Below, piece by piece: positions 48,104 through 59,402 of a stretch of 64,000 nucleotides of DNA. The position numbers and the translations under genes were made by a program. The stretch covers positions 32,510,709 through 32,574,708 of the forward strand of contig CM043971.1 in NCBI GenBank assembly GCA_014529385.2. The letters run 5' to 3'. The stretch is from Adiantum capillus-veneris. Taxonomy: Eukaryota; Streptophyta; Polypodiopsida; Polypodiales; Pteridaceae. The first letter of the stretch is position 1. Each line of letters opens with the position of its first letter. The notes beneath the pieces are model-generated. The model was not told the origin of the DNA and made no database searches. It was given only the letters and a program-made list of their open reading frames with translations.

Positions 48104-48175
<72 letters not shown>
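48104..48175 (+). repeat. (GT)n(GA)n at the splice donor
   Basis: About 12 GT followed by about 25 GA repeats start exactly at the inferred exon end, so the donor dinucleotide is the first GT of the array. The same (TG)n(AG)n type occurs at 46943-47050 and 47131-47213. Confidence 0.9.
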
Positions 48176-48178
<3 letters not shown>

Positions 48179-48788
48179 GGATGTATCCAATGTTCTTTTA
48201 TGCTTTCCGGTCCCAAAGCAAAGAGAAAGCAAGGCTGCGGGTGCCCAATTGCATTAAACAAAGAGAAATTTTACCATGGCCTGCTCAACATGATGTTTAT
48301 AAGGTATGGAGAGAGAAGGAAGAAAGAAAGACAGATTTTATCAATTTCTTATAGAGACCAAAGAGAGCTCGTCTTGGAGAGGCCAAAGAGAACTCGTCCG
48401 TGAGACCAAACCATGTACTAGGTGTCAGTGTCATCTAGGTGACATAAGTTACAACAACATAACATAGTCTCCGTTGGGATGTAGCCGTGTCAGAGACTCT
48501 AGATGGATATGTGTATGGTATACAAGGCATAAAGGCTGGATGAAGCTCTGCTGAATATGGTGTTCAATGTCAATCTATATGCTTAGGAGAGTATAACTTT
48601 ATTAAAAGTCAATCCTAGTCGTTTCCATCTTGTGGTAATGGGTTGTATAGTGTACGTAGGGATGCCCTCTTAAGGACTTGTATGGTTTTTGCCAGGAAGT
48701 TGTCCTCATTTGCCATCTCTCTTCAAGTTGTCTTGTGTCTTGCTCTATTGTCTTGTATCGGCCTCGTATGCTTGTCTAATGATATCAT
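48176..48788. other. Presumed intron or intergenic DNA
   Basis: No domain in any frame. If the 3-beta-HSD gene is intact this is the beginning of its first intron. Confidence 0.4.
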
Positions 48789-48960
48789 TTGGCAAAGTTG
48801 TTTGTCTCGCACATATTTCAGTTGCATGGGATGCCTACATCTCTGTTTCGGATAGAGATCCCTGATTTACTAGTTTGTTTTGGAGAGCAGTGTGTGAGAA
48901 TGTGGGTAATACGCTCAAATTCTCGTCTTCATTCCATCCACATACCTGCCACATGGCACA
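48789..48960 (+). pseudogene. Gypsy integrase fragment
   Basis: KLFVSHIFQLHGMPTSLF, then after a frame change SDRDP, a TGA, and LFWRAVCENVGNTLKFSSSFHPHT. This is the core of a gypsy integrase (D, then FHPQTDGQ-like motif). No flanking RT or LTR was identified. Confidence 0.75.
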
Positions 48961-51079
48961 GCTTGTGCAAAACACGGAATTTTCGTACAGCGTGCAACAC
49001 CAGCATCCGTACGATCTGGCGCGTCAGCATGTCAATGCGATTTATGGAACCCTCTTTTAGAGTGCATGCTTCTGGTCTTTAGGGTTTTAGTCCCCTTGGT
49101 CGGGGTGCCATAAGTTGGTACAACTTTGAGCTTCAAGTTCTTTAATTTAGGCCTCTCGGCTAGGCTCTGTAAGTTGGTAAGACTTTATGTGCATCTTTCA
49201 CTAGAGGTTAGACCTCCCTCTGTCCGGAGTTCGTCCAGTCGGCCATGCCATGTGATCACTTTGTGACATACTCCCCTTTTGAAAGAATTGTAATTGCCCT
49301 CGATTACGCCTGCAAAATCAAACATAAGCCAGAAACCAGTTCAATAGATATTGGCTGAAACCGGCCCGTGGGGCGGTAGGCTTTGTCTTTCACCCGAAGT
49401 TCTTTACTTTACTTTAGACACACAGAGAAAGAGAGTACTTTGCAAAGGTAACCTGCGATGGGAATTAACACCTAAGCGCACACACGGCGAATGCTCTGAG
49501 CAGACGCCGACAACGCGTAGGCCTCAAAATTGGCGGCCCTTTCGGTATTTCTTTATTTTTTAAGAGGGTAAATTACAGAGAAGAGTCTTGGGAATCCTTT
49601 AACTGTATCCAGCTAGATACCACCCGTTCTGGCAAAATTTCGGCAGCATAACAGCCTCAAAACGTGCCCCGAACCTATTCCCCTACGGGAACTCACTTCC
49701 ACTGACATAAACCCTCTGATTCCTGCCCAAAAACAGTAAATTCAGCACGCTGTATTTACTGGTTTTTGCCCTGTTTTCAGCCCTAAACAGTTCCTGAATT
49801 GCCCTCTAGCAGTGGGGCACTATTCCCAGGGTTCTGTCATACGTATGGCTAAAAAACAGTCAAAATACAGCGCATAACCAGCGCTGAAATCGCACATGTA
49901 CGGTGAGGTTATCACCCTCACCGGTGTGTGCTTTTGGAGCAACAGGCAGCTACTCTTGTTCCTGCTCAAGGAGGCTCTTGCCTCAACAAAAACGCATGTA
50001 ACCACACAGCTGTACATGAGTCAAATAAAGAGCCCTCTTGTGGGGCATCACATTACTGCTCGTAGGGAAGAGAGAGCAATGTGGGGTGTGCAGGACATGA
50101 CTTCACCACATTGTACATAAGAGGGAAAGCTTGCAGTCAATAGCTCTTAACCTGTGGCAAAATCCTTTAAAGGAGCTCTCCCAGCTTAGATTTTAGCGCT
50201 ACCTCCTTCTGCATGAGAGAAGTGCACCAAAATGTGCCACTTGGCACGTTTACAAGCAATTTCCCGTTTCGGGGTTGCCGCTTAAAAATCTCCCGACTGG
50301 TGGCCCAGTCGACTTTGCGGCAAAGTTCTAAAATGTTTTGAACAGATTTCATAGCCCAAAATAGCAATTTCCTAATTTTTAGGAGATGCTTCCGTTGGGC
50401 TCCCGCTGGTCTTCTGACCATCTATCCCCATTGGGACCACATCCAAAAATGCAATGTGGCCCAATTGTCGGGTACTTTCTTTTGGTGACCCATCTTGACT
50501 TTGTGCCTTTATTGAGTTCACTTCCTAGTATCCACCCACTTGCTAAGTGCGACGGGGGGACCTACATGATCTTTAACTGAGCCTAGACATCCTCTTACTA
50601 TACAAATTCCAGTGCTGACCAACTTCTCGTCTGCGGGTGAAACTACCGTTCACATTGGCCATACAATGTCCGACCATTTGCAACTTCAAAAAGAGGGTCT
50701 CAAAAATCATTGGAAGGAAACCAACAACTAAGGTTAGCAGTTGCCGCGTCCTCGTGACATAGATTCTAAGCACTGACGCACTAGACAAACACATATTCAG
50801 CACTTGCACAAAGACGACAGTCACTGAACATTCAAATACATCATACAAAGTCCATCAAGATAGTGGATAGTGATCTATCCGCAACGTGTTTAGCAATCAC
50901 ACCTAGATCTATCCCAGATCTCCACAGATGTCTCGATTGACTAATTCTTATTGCTATCATGTCCATCTCATCTGGAATCACAAGACCGAAATGTGCAGTC
51001 ATTTTGTCTTTCAATCATGCACTCAAAACACTACTCACATGAGAGAGCACGTATATATCAGATTTATTTCGGGGGTTGC
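48961..51079. other. No recognisable gene
   Basis: Short frames only. A minus-strand purine tract (aaaaggggag) ahead of TATGTCAC near 49268 may mark a gypsy LTR start, and 49.3-50.2 kb has the look of LTR sequence, but no second copy is present to confirm it. Confidence 0.4.
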
Positions 51080-51625
51080 AGTTCTCGTCCTCATTCCACC
51101 TGAAGACAGATGGGCAATTTGAGATAGCCAATTCAATGGTTTTGAATTTGTTGAAGTCTTATTTTTTTTTGGATGAGAAGATTTAATGGGAAAAGTTTTT
51201 GCGCTTGGTAGAGTTTTCCTACAACAACACACGGGGAAGGTGCCATTTGAAGTATTTGAGGGTGGTAAGAAGGTTCTTCAATTTCTAAGCACCTAAGACA
51301 AGATTCTTTTGAAGTAGATTTTCGAAACAAAGTCTAGAAGGCATGCAAGGCCATCTAGCCGTTCAAAGGAGGAGAGCTCGTCCTCTTTTGACAAGGACCA
51401 GTTAAACAAAAAAACCAAGGAGTTCAAGGAAGGGAGTCAGGCCGTCAGGTTTCAGACGTTTTTGAGGCTACCAGGACACCCATCGAGCTTGAGTTTGTAC
51501 AAGAGTTTGACGTTGCCTTCTCTGGAGAGCGGTTCTTAGAACATTCCAGGGAGCGAAAGGTGGCATCTTACTCGAAAGGAACGGTGCAGGCATGGTGTTC
51601 TACTTTGTTGTTATGCAGAGAAACA
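51080..51625 (+). pseudogene. Gypsy integrase and gag-like fragments
   Basis: At 51080-51260 the plus strand encodes FSSSFHLKTDGQFEIANSMV and FLRLVEFSYNN, typical of gypsy integrase. At 51466-51625 a separate frame reads ELEFVQEFDVAFSGERFLEH, similar in layout to the gag remnant at 54836-55180. The order integrase then gag is not that of one intact element, so these are pieces. Confidence 0.55.
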
Positions 51626-52068
51626 CATGCGACGTAGTTAAAATTCTTTTTTTTTTTCACGTTAACTTGGATATTAGATGAATATTTGCTAGGGTCTTCG
51701 TTTCGGAAGATTACTTTGAAAGACCAGATTGAGCGGTTTTGCTGTGGTTTGCTAAAGAGATTCTAGACTATGCTTTAAACCAGAAGTCTGACTTCATTCA
51801 AAGACTTAGGGGACATGACTAAGCAACGATTTCGAATGCATGCTGGCTCATTGACTTATGCAACGGACAAGATAGTATCCACCTCAGCCTTTGGAGATGT
51901 GATTGTCCTATTCTGACGCGCTCGCTACTGCTGTCCCCCCCCCTCCCGCTGCCCCCCCCTCTCTTCGCGCTGCCCCACAAGCCACCCGCTGCCTCCTTTC
52001 GCGTTGCCCTCCCCCCCATCTCCCCCGCTCGCTGCCGCTTGTGCACCCGCACAATTCCCGACTGTTCT

Positions 52069-52097
52069 CCCCCCCCCCCCCCCCCCCCCCCCCCCCC
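52069..52097 (+). repeat. C29 homopolymer
   Basis: Uninterrupted run of 29 C in the LINE leader. It creates glycine- and proline-run frames on the two strands that are not genes. Confidence 0.95.
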
Positions 52098-52220
52098 TTC
52101 CTTTTTCCCCGAAGTCTCTTGCAAATTGGCTCCTGCAACACTGTCTTTTTGGGCAGTGCTCGGCGCTCGTCTGCAGTTTTCTCTCCTCCGCCCGTTTTTC
52201 CGCCACAGCAGTAGACACAG

Positions 52221-52476
52221 ATGGAGGCTCCAGCTTCGCCACAGAGGGACTCGCCCGAAGCCCCCTCGCCCGACCCCGCTGAGCCCATCATTCGACTTGC
52301 TCTTTCGCCAAAACAGAGCAAGCGAGCCTTGCCGCAGAGGTAGAGCGATTGCAGGCGACTTCTGTCATCTGCAAGATTCTCGGCACCCGACCTAGCAGAG
52401 GAGAGCTGCGTGACCTTCTCCAGGCCCGCCTTCTCGCAGAGGTGGGCAAGATCTTGGATGTAGAGATATTCAAATG
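52221..52476 (+). pseudogene. LINE ORF1, N-terminal part
   Basis: Begins MEAPASPQRDSPEAPSPDPA (proline- and acid-rich). One frameshift near 52290-52340 leads to VICKILGTRPSRGELRDLLQ and VGKILDVEIF, which corresponds to the DUF4283-type RNA-binding domain of plant LINE ORF1. Cut at 52476 by the LTR element. Confidence 0.75.
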
Positions 52477-52649
52477 TGTTGCTAAATTGGCTTTATCTGA
52501 TAGAAAAAGAATTCTAAATGAATTACTGGATTTATAAGTGAGAGGGTTTTCTCGCTTGGAACATCAAGGAAAAATAATTCTAAATGAATTATTGGAATTT
52601 TAAGTGAGGGCTTTTCTCACTGGAGACATCCGAGTACAGAGTATTCCTA

Positions 52650-52914
52650 GTGCGTCATTCAAAGTAATGACGGGAGCACTGAGAACGGGAATATCTGTAA
52701 GGCCACCAGGAACGGGTACTTCTGATGCGTCACATCGGATGGGTGACAGGGAGCATCGGAAAGAAGTATCCGACTATCCGGGAATGGACATCTTTGATGC
52801 GTCATAGGATGGGTGACATAGAGCATCGTGAAGGAGATTGTACCGTAAGTTCGGTAGGAAAGGACTAGGCGATGGGTATTCCTGATGCGTCACAAGGTGG
52901 GTGACGGGTGCATC
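52650..52914 (+). repeat. Four repeated hairpins in U3
   Basis: Stems occur at 52650-52679, 52724-52757, 52796-52827 and 52884-52914. Each has an outer arm (GTGC/GCAC or GATGC/GCATC), an inner arm (GTCAT/ATGAC or GTCAC/GTGAC) and 4-5 unpaired bases on the 3' side between the arms. Paired changes keep the stems. The left arms contain TGCGTCA, which resembles bZIP binding sites. Confidence 0.8.
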
Positions 52915-53368
52915 GAAAAGGGAATATCCATAGTCGGGAGGAAATTCCGAACTGTGTTAGAATTGTGCACAAGGAAAAGCAAGCACTTGAATGAAGATGG
53001 GTTCAGAGGAAACTTTGAGGAAAAACAGATGCTTTCTGAGAAAGCGGGATTGCTTTTCGGGAAAGCAGATGCTTTCCCGCGAGGAAGTTTATATTTGCAT
53101 TGTAATTGTGCGTGTGATTGCCTGGGAAGTGCTGTGAAAGCATTGTTTTTAACTTATAAGGTTTTATTGAGTTTTTGGGCAAGTTCAGACTATTTTTAAA
53201 ATACGCCGGCCGCCCATTTAATAAGTGGGCAGCCATCTGATAAATAAGGCAACAGATCAGCCAGCGTTTTCTCTCTCTCTTTTTCTGGCAGAACGGAAAA
53301 AAAAAATGAAAAAAAAAAACCGGCCGCGATCTCTACGCGAGCAGCTATACGTGCCCGTGGCTAGGAAC

Positions 53369-53374
53369 TATAAA
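53369..53374 (+). promoter_or_regulatory. TATA box of LARD LTR
   Basis: TATAAA in GGAACTATAAAAGCATCAC, conserved in the 3' LTR at 58325. Probable promoter for the genomic RNA. Confidence 0.75.
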
Positions 53375-54441
53375 AGCATCACATGCCCTCACTCAGAGAG
53401 AGGATCAGTTTTTACAAGAAGGAGACGCTGCTGCAAAGTTCACCCGCAAAGAAGACGTTTGCCGGTGATGCCCATGGCTGTTCCAAGTGTACCCGATGTC
53501 GCCAAGACATAGTGCGTGAGTTCCCTCGCGAAGAAGTGCCTACGGAGCGTGTTTCCATCGTGACAAGCTGCTGTTTTTCTCTGTTTCCAGCCCATAAACG
53601 TCGTAGACGGGGCTGATTTACGAGAAGGAACCCGAGAACACACCTCTTTTGTGTGTAGGATTGGAAGAGAGGAATTTTCTATGGAGAGATCTCTTCCGGG
53701 GAATTGCTTTTCGAGAACGGAGTTGCGTTTCGAGCGTCAAGACTTTGAAGGTAACGATTTTCATGTTATGAACTCTGAGTATTTGTTTGCAGGTGTACTT
53801 CCTCTTAGTGAGGGAGTAGGAGCAAAGGAAGGCATGAGCCTCTGCAGGAGAAAAGCGCTCTGAGGAACTAGAGCCAGATCAGCCCAAGGGTTTCGTACCC
53901 GAGTTTGGGAAGTAGATCCACGGATCGGAGAGAGGTAGTCTCTCAAGTTGTGACCCGGAAGTTGGGATTCCCAAGTAAGGACTTCGTGTCCGGGAAAGCA
54001 GAGTTGTTCTGCGGGAAGAGGACTCTGGAAAGAGAGTTGGAAAAGAGTTGCAGGGATGCCATGCCCTGAGTCTGGAAGGTGAGATCCAGAGGCGAGAACC
54101 TTGACTCTCGAGGAATTGGAATAAGGAACGAAAGTTCCTTGGAATAGGGTTTTGCCCTAGGAATCGGAAGCTGAGGCTTCCGGGAACCATTAAGTTTTAT
54201 TCTAGAACGAACGTGGTAATATGTTCGGTTCAAGTGCTTGTATAGACTTCTCCCTAGTAATAAAGATACTATTACGGGGGGGAGCCAGCCCATCTTCTGG
54301 TCCCCAGTACTGTGTTTATCTTCTCACTCTCTATCTCTCTCTCTATTTATTTCTCTCTATATCCTCTGGCTTCAGTAATAAGTGATAAATCCTATTTATC
54401 CGAATGTATTTTATATTGTTATGCGCTCCCGTTTGTGACAG

Positions 54442-54453
54442 TGGTATCAGAGC
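54442..54453 (+). other. Primer binding site (initiator Met tRNA)
   Basis: TGGTATCAGAGC one base after the 5' LTR. Confidence 0.93.
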
Positions 54454-54835
54454 ATGGTCTCCTCTCTTTCTCTGTAAAGGAGGACGACTCTGGGAAGATA
54501 CGGGAAGAAGCCATGACAAGCCAAGAGAGAAGTAAGCAGGCGGAAACCTAAGTCTTGCAAGAAAAGCTCGCAGAGTTGGAAAAAAATTTCTCTCTGCAAG
54601 AAGTCGACACAAGACTTGGGATTCTCTGAGAAGGCGACAAGAGCATGATGCTCAAGAACCTAGAGAATCCAAGGAGCGGAATGCTCGAGATCCTTCAGAA
54701 TCCAGAAAATATCCATGAACGTCAATCCAGAACTATAGCCATGAAATCCCGTCATTTCGGGAAGGATATGATTAAGGTCTCTAGGAACACTCCAGTGTTC
54801 CTAGGTCTCTAGACCTAGGAACACTCCAGTGACCA

Positions 54836-55180
54836 GTCAAGTTTGATACTTTTGACGGAAGGGAAGATGTCCTGAAAGCTACTGCTTTCATTCGACAGTT
54901 TGAAGTTGCCTTTGCAAACGGCAATTTCTGAGAAGCGTCGAAGGTGAGGCATGTGACCAAACACCTCAAGGGGATTGCAAGTACTTGGTGGTATACCAAA
55001 GCACTGCAAGGAACTTATAACAAGACTTGGATTCAATTCAAGGCTGAATTTTCGGACAAAATTTTTTTCCTCTACACTTTGAGGAAGGCATCCAAGAAGA
55101 TTGGGATGGGTTTGCCCAATAGGAACACGAGTGAGTCAAAGCAAGTAGTGGTTCACTCTTGCCAAGGTAGCTCCACTCTC
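54836..55180 (+). pseudogene. Gag remnant of LARD-like element
   Basis: FDTFDGREDVLKATAFIRQF, then after a TGA, HVTKHLKGIASTWWYTKAL and WIQFKAEFSDKIF. This is a gypsy-type capsid pattern (F-x-G, then A-x-x-WW, then F-x-x-F). It suggests the element derives from a gypsy ancestor. No zinc knuckle is seen. Confidence 0.75.
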
Positions 55181-57430
55181 GATCCTCTCTGAGGAAGGAA
55201 AGATGAAGAAATTCAACAAAGGACTTTTGCCCGAATTTTGTAGACTATTTGCAAAATACTTTGCAGCAGATGGTAGAGTCAGCAATAAAAGCTGAAAGTG
55301 TACACCTTAGTGTACATAGAATCCAATCCCCGTGGTGGGACGGGAAACATTGAACACAGAAAGTTTGGAGTAAGGGAATTAAATCTAACTCCTGAGTTCT
55401 TGAATAGAAGACCCTTGAACTTTAAGTGAGAGGGCAGGTTTTTAATCAAAGTTACATCTATGAGGAAATCATAAAGTGCATTATGCTTGTTTGCTCTTTT
55501 GCACGAGGTATGGTTGTGTCTAACCAGGACAATCACTCTCGAGTGTTTATGAGAGTAAGGTTGAGTCAGAACATTGTTTATACGATGAACTGCTTTGCTT
55601 AACCATCCGGAAGGTCCATGATTGATCTGGTATTCGGTAGTTCTCCAACAAATTACCTGCTATTGCGGGTAGGAAATTATGAAGGAACCATTCTGAGTTT
55701 TCAAGCAAAGAAAAGCTTTCATGAAGCTTGAGTACTCTTTAAGCCCACACCCCCTACCCGGTAAGGGAAGATATGGTAGTGCTTTTTGCACAAGTGAATG
55801 AACACTCTCTTTACGAGGGAAGGAACAAGCGACTACGGCCTGTGCTTGAGGAATCCAAGGATTAAAATCCTAGATTATTTGATGGGCGGGTTTTGCTCTA
55901 AGATCGAGCCAAGTGATCGTCAAGTTGAGCGTCTTCGCGCTAAGGATCTTACGAAGGGAAGGTCATTTCCCAGGTTCACCAAAACTCTAACACAACTTAA
56001 GAATTATGTACACCTTTGGGTACATGGATAACACACAAAGATACAGACCTATGCCAAGGTGGGTCATCTACCAGTTGAATTTTTTTTCTGCTAAACGGAA
56101 TGAGATGAACCAACTTCCTTTTCAGGAACTCGACGGGAGTTTGGTATACTCTCTTGAGCGCCTTTTTATGCGCAAGGATATTCCAACACGAGAATCTCTA
56201 TTTGAGATGTGTTCGGTAGAAGGATTCTCTACGGAGAAGTGCTTTTACCATTATAGTAGCAACTTTTGGTTGCGGTATATGTTTCTCCATGAGAAGGTCA
56301 AGTAGCATTTACACGCTGTTGGAATAAATTCGAACTGTTATGTTCGTAAGAATATAGTTCGCCAACCGTTTCAAAATGGTAAGAATTACATATGGGAGAA
56401 CATCCCTGAGATTCAAAGAGGGTTCGCTCTATTGTGAACCGGGTTTGAAAGTACGTTCAAAAAATTCTATGGCTAGAATCCTATCTGCCTGAGATTTTGC
56501 AGATCGTCATTGATGCTCGCAAGGTGAATCATTTTTTATGATTTTGTAAGGAAGAGACGCTAATGGGCGTCGGGAAATCACTGCTGGTGGTAATAACTCG
56601 CAGGAGGAAACGATTGGAAGGAAGTGCTGTCGTGCACAAGGAATCTTCGGACTGGAACCGTCCGCCTACGTTGAGTGACGGCTTGGAACAAGAACCTTCT
56701 TTAAGGTGATCGCAAATTGTGGAAGAAAGACGTCGAACTTAATGCTCTATGACTTGGGCATTCCCTATGTGGGAGGGTTTAATATAACAACGTAGGATTA
56801 TGCGCAAGGACAAATACCTAGATTGATTTCTAGGAAGATTATTCTTCTCGAATTTGAGAAGACAGAATCAAGTTAACAGAGTTTTAGATAAGGAAACTTT
56901 GGATCAGAACAATTGGCCTACCCAAAGCAAAGGCCCGGAATAAGAACTTACTTTGGTAGGATGACACACTTGTTCTGCCATAGGAAGATTCACATGAGCT
57001 TAATGCTCTCGACATGCCCTATGCGGGAGGACACAAGAGGTTTAATATCCTCAGGACTAATAGCGCAAGGACATAGACCTAGATTGATTTCTAGGAGGTT
57101 TATTCTTCTCGGAATTGAGAAGGTGGAATTGAGTTAACAGATTCTCGGATGAGGAAACTTCCAATCTGTTGGAAAGATGCGAATGACGAGTTCTTACATG
57201 GCTCATAAGTTTGATAATTGGTGAAGGATATCCTTGAGGTACTAGAGGAAGGACATGAACCGGTAAGGTAAGTATTGAATTATTGAATTTTTGAATTTCT
57301 GTTTAAATTAATTTTAAAGTTCTCTTTTGAGAAAGAACTAGCTCAACTCACCATTGAGCAAGATTTGAAATCTTTCCAGTTTCTCCCCGGCAGTTCAGTT
57401 GGACCTCTACAGTTGAGGACAACTGTTTAT
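55181..57430 (+). other. LARD internal region, non-coding
   Basis: Only short frames and no pol domains. A diverged direct duplication is present: about 56747-56890 and 56998-57160 share 'cctagattgatttctagga' and neighbouring text. 55798-56305 has two modest frames without a known domain. Confidence 0.65.
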
Positions 57431-57442
57431 AAGTGAGAGGGA
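57431..57442 (+). other. LARD polypurine tract
   Basis: AAGTGAGAGGGA directly before the 3' LTR. Near copies of TATAAGTGAGAGGG also occur inside each LTR, about 70 bp from its start. Confidence 0.8.
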
Positions 57443-59397
57443 TGTTGCTAAATTGGATTTATCTGACAGAAAAAGAATTCTAAATGAATTACTGGATTTA
57501 TAAGTGAGAGGGTTTTCTCGCTTGGAACATCAAGGAAAAATAATTCTAAATGAATTATTGGAATTTTAAGTGAGGGCTTTTCTCACTGGAGACATCCGAG
57601 TACAGAGTATTCCTAGTGCGTCATTCAAAGTAATGACGGGAGCACTGAGAACGGGAATATCTGTAAGGCCACCAGGAACGAGTACTTCTGATGCGTCACA
57701 TCGGAAAGAAGTATCCGACCATCCGGGAACGGACATCTCTGATGCGTCATAGGATGGGTGACATAGAGTATCGTGAAGGAGATTGTACCGTAAGTTCGGT
57801 AGGAAAGGACTAGGTGATGGGTATTCCTGATGCGTCACAAGGTGGGTGACGGGTGCATCGGAAAGGGAATATCCATAGTCGGGAGGAAATTCCGAACTGT
57901 GTTAGAATTGTGCACAAGGAAAAGCAAGCACTTGAATGAAGATGGGTTCAGAGAAAACTTTGAGGAAAAACAGATGCTTTCTGAGAAAGCGGGATTGCTT
58001 TTCGGGAAAGCAGATGCTTTCCCGCGAGGAAGTTTATGTTTGCATTGCAATTGTGCGTGTGATTGCATCCAGGGACGCCTGGGAAGTGCTCTGAAAGCAT
58101 TGTTTTTAACTTATAAGGTTTTATTGAGTTTTTGGGCAGGTTCACACTATTTTTAAAATACGCTGGCTGCCCATTTAATAAGTGGGCAGCCATCTGATAA
58201 ATAAGGCAACAGATCAGCCAGCGTTTTCTCTCTCTCTTTTTCTGGCAGAACGGAAAAAAAAAAGGAAAAAAAAAACCGGCCGTGATCTCTACGCGAGTAG
58301 CTATACGTGCCCGTGGCTAGGAACTATAAAAGCATCACATGCCCTCACTCAGAGAGAGGATCAGTTTTTACAAGAAGGAGATGCTGCTGCAAAGTTCACC
58401 CGCAAAGAAGACGTTTGCCGGTGATGCCCATGGCTGTTCCAAGTGTACCCGATGTCGCCAAGACATAGTGCGTGAGTTCCCTCGCGAAGAAGTGCCTACG
58501 GAGCGTGTTTCCATCGTGACAAGCTGCTGTTTTTCTCTGTTTCCAGCCCATAAACGTCGTAGACGGGGCTGATTTACGAGAAGGAACCCGAGAACACACC
58601 TCTTTTGTGTGTAGGATTGGAAGAGAGGAATTTTCTATGGAGAGATCTCTTCCGGGGAATTGCTTTTCGAGAACGGAGTTGCGTTTCGAGCGTCAAGACT
58701 TTGAAGGTAACGATTTTCATGTTATGAACTCTGAGTATTTGTTTGCAGGTGTACTTCCTCTTAGTGAGGGAGTAGGAGCAAAGGAAGGCATGAGCCTCTG
58801 CAGGAGAAAAGCGCTCTGAGGAACTAGAGCCAGATCAGCCCAAGGGTTTCGTACCCGAGTTTGGGAAGTAGATCCACGGATCGGAGAGAGGTAGTCTCTC
58901 AAGTTGTGACCCGGAAGTTGGGATTCCCAAGTAAGGACTTCGTGTCCGGGAAAGCAGAGTTGTTCTGCGGGAAGAGAACTCTGGAAAGAGAGTTGGAAAA
59001 GAGTTGCAGGGATGCCATGCCCTGAGTCTGGAAGGTGAGATCCAGAGGCGAGAACCTTGATTCTCGAGGAATTGGAATAAGGAACGAAAGTTCCTTGGAA
59101 TAGGGTTTTGCCCTAGGAATCGGAAGCTGAGGCTTCCGGGAACCATCAAGTCTTATTCTAGAACGAACGTGGTAATACTTTCGGTTCAAGTGCTTGTATA
59201 GACTTCTCCCTAGTAATAAAGATACTATTACGGGGGGGGGACCAGCCCATCTTCTGGTCCCCAGTACCGTGTCGATCTTCTCACTCGCTATCTCTCTCTC
59301 TATTTATTTCTCTCTATATCCTTTGGCTTCAGTAATAAGTGATAAATCCTATTTATCCGAATGTATTTTATATTGTTGTGCGCTCCCGTTTGTGACA
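57443..59397 (+). repeat. LARD 3' LTR
   Basis: 1955 bp. Relative to the 5' LTR it lacks 21 bp within the second hairpin (near 57703) and has 12 extra bases near 58068. The TATA box is at 58325-58330. Confidence 0.93.
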
Positions 59398-59402
59398 GGA
59401 TG

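Larger units (their letters stand above)
51900..52476 (+). mobile_element. LINE 5' end (5' UTR and ORF1 start)
   Basis: GC- and pyrimidine-rich leader with a C29 run (52069-52097), then ORF1 from ATG 52221. The reading frame resumes at 59403 after the LTR element; removing that element and one 5-bp flank restores phase. The exact 5' end near 51.9 kb is a guess from the base-composition change. Confidence 0.75.
52477..54440 (+). repeat. LARD 5' LTR
   Basis: 1964 bp, TGTTGC...GTGACA. It contains an ~80-bp tandem repeat at its start (aattctaaatgaatta-type), four hairpins (52650-52914), a TATA box at 53369-53374 and pyrimidine-rich sequence near its end. Confidence 0.93.
52477..59397 (+). mobile_element. 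LTR retrotransposon with 1.96-kb LTRs and no pol (LARD-like)
   Basis: LTRs 52477-54440 and 57443-59397 flank about 3 kb of internal DNA with a primer site, a gag remnant and a polypurine tract but no protease, RT or integrase. It is inserted in LINE ORF1. The flanks AAATG (52472-52476) and GGATG (59398-59402) are an imperfect 5-bp duplication. LTRs are nearly identical apart from two indels, so this is the youngest element here. Large LTRs with a non-coding interior fit non-autonomous LARD elements, mobilised by proteins of a related gypsy element. Confidence 0.9.

Noticed and set aside
47842-48354. Long plus-strand ORF through the 3-beta-HSD exon and microsatellite
   Set aside because: Only 47872-48103 resembles the enzyme. 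The rest is translated (GT)n(GA)n and unrelated DNA; a consensus splice donor ends the exon at 48103.
51819-52395. Overlapping glycine-rich and proline-rich ORFs on both strands
   Set aside because: Produced by the C29 homopolymer and C-rich LINE leader. Only the frame from 52221 has LINE ORF1 content.
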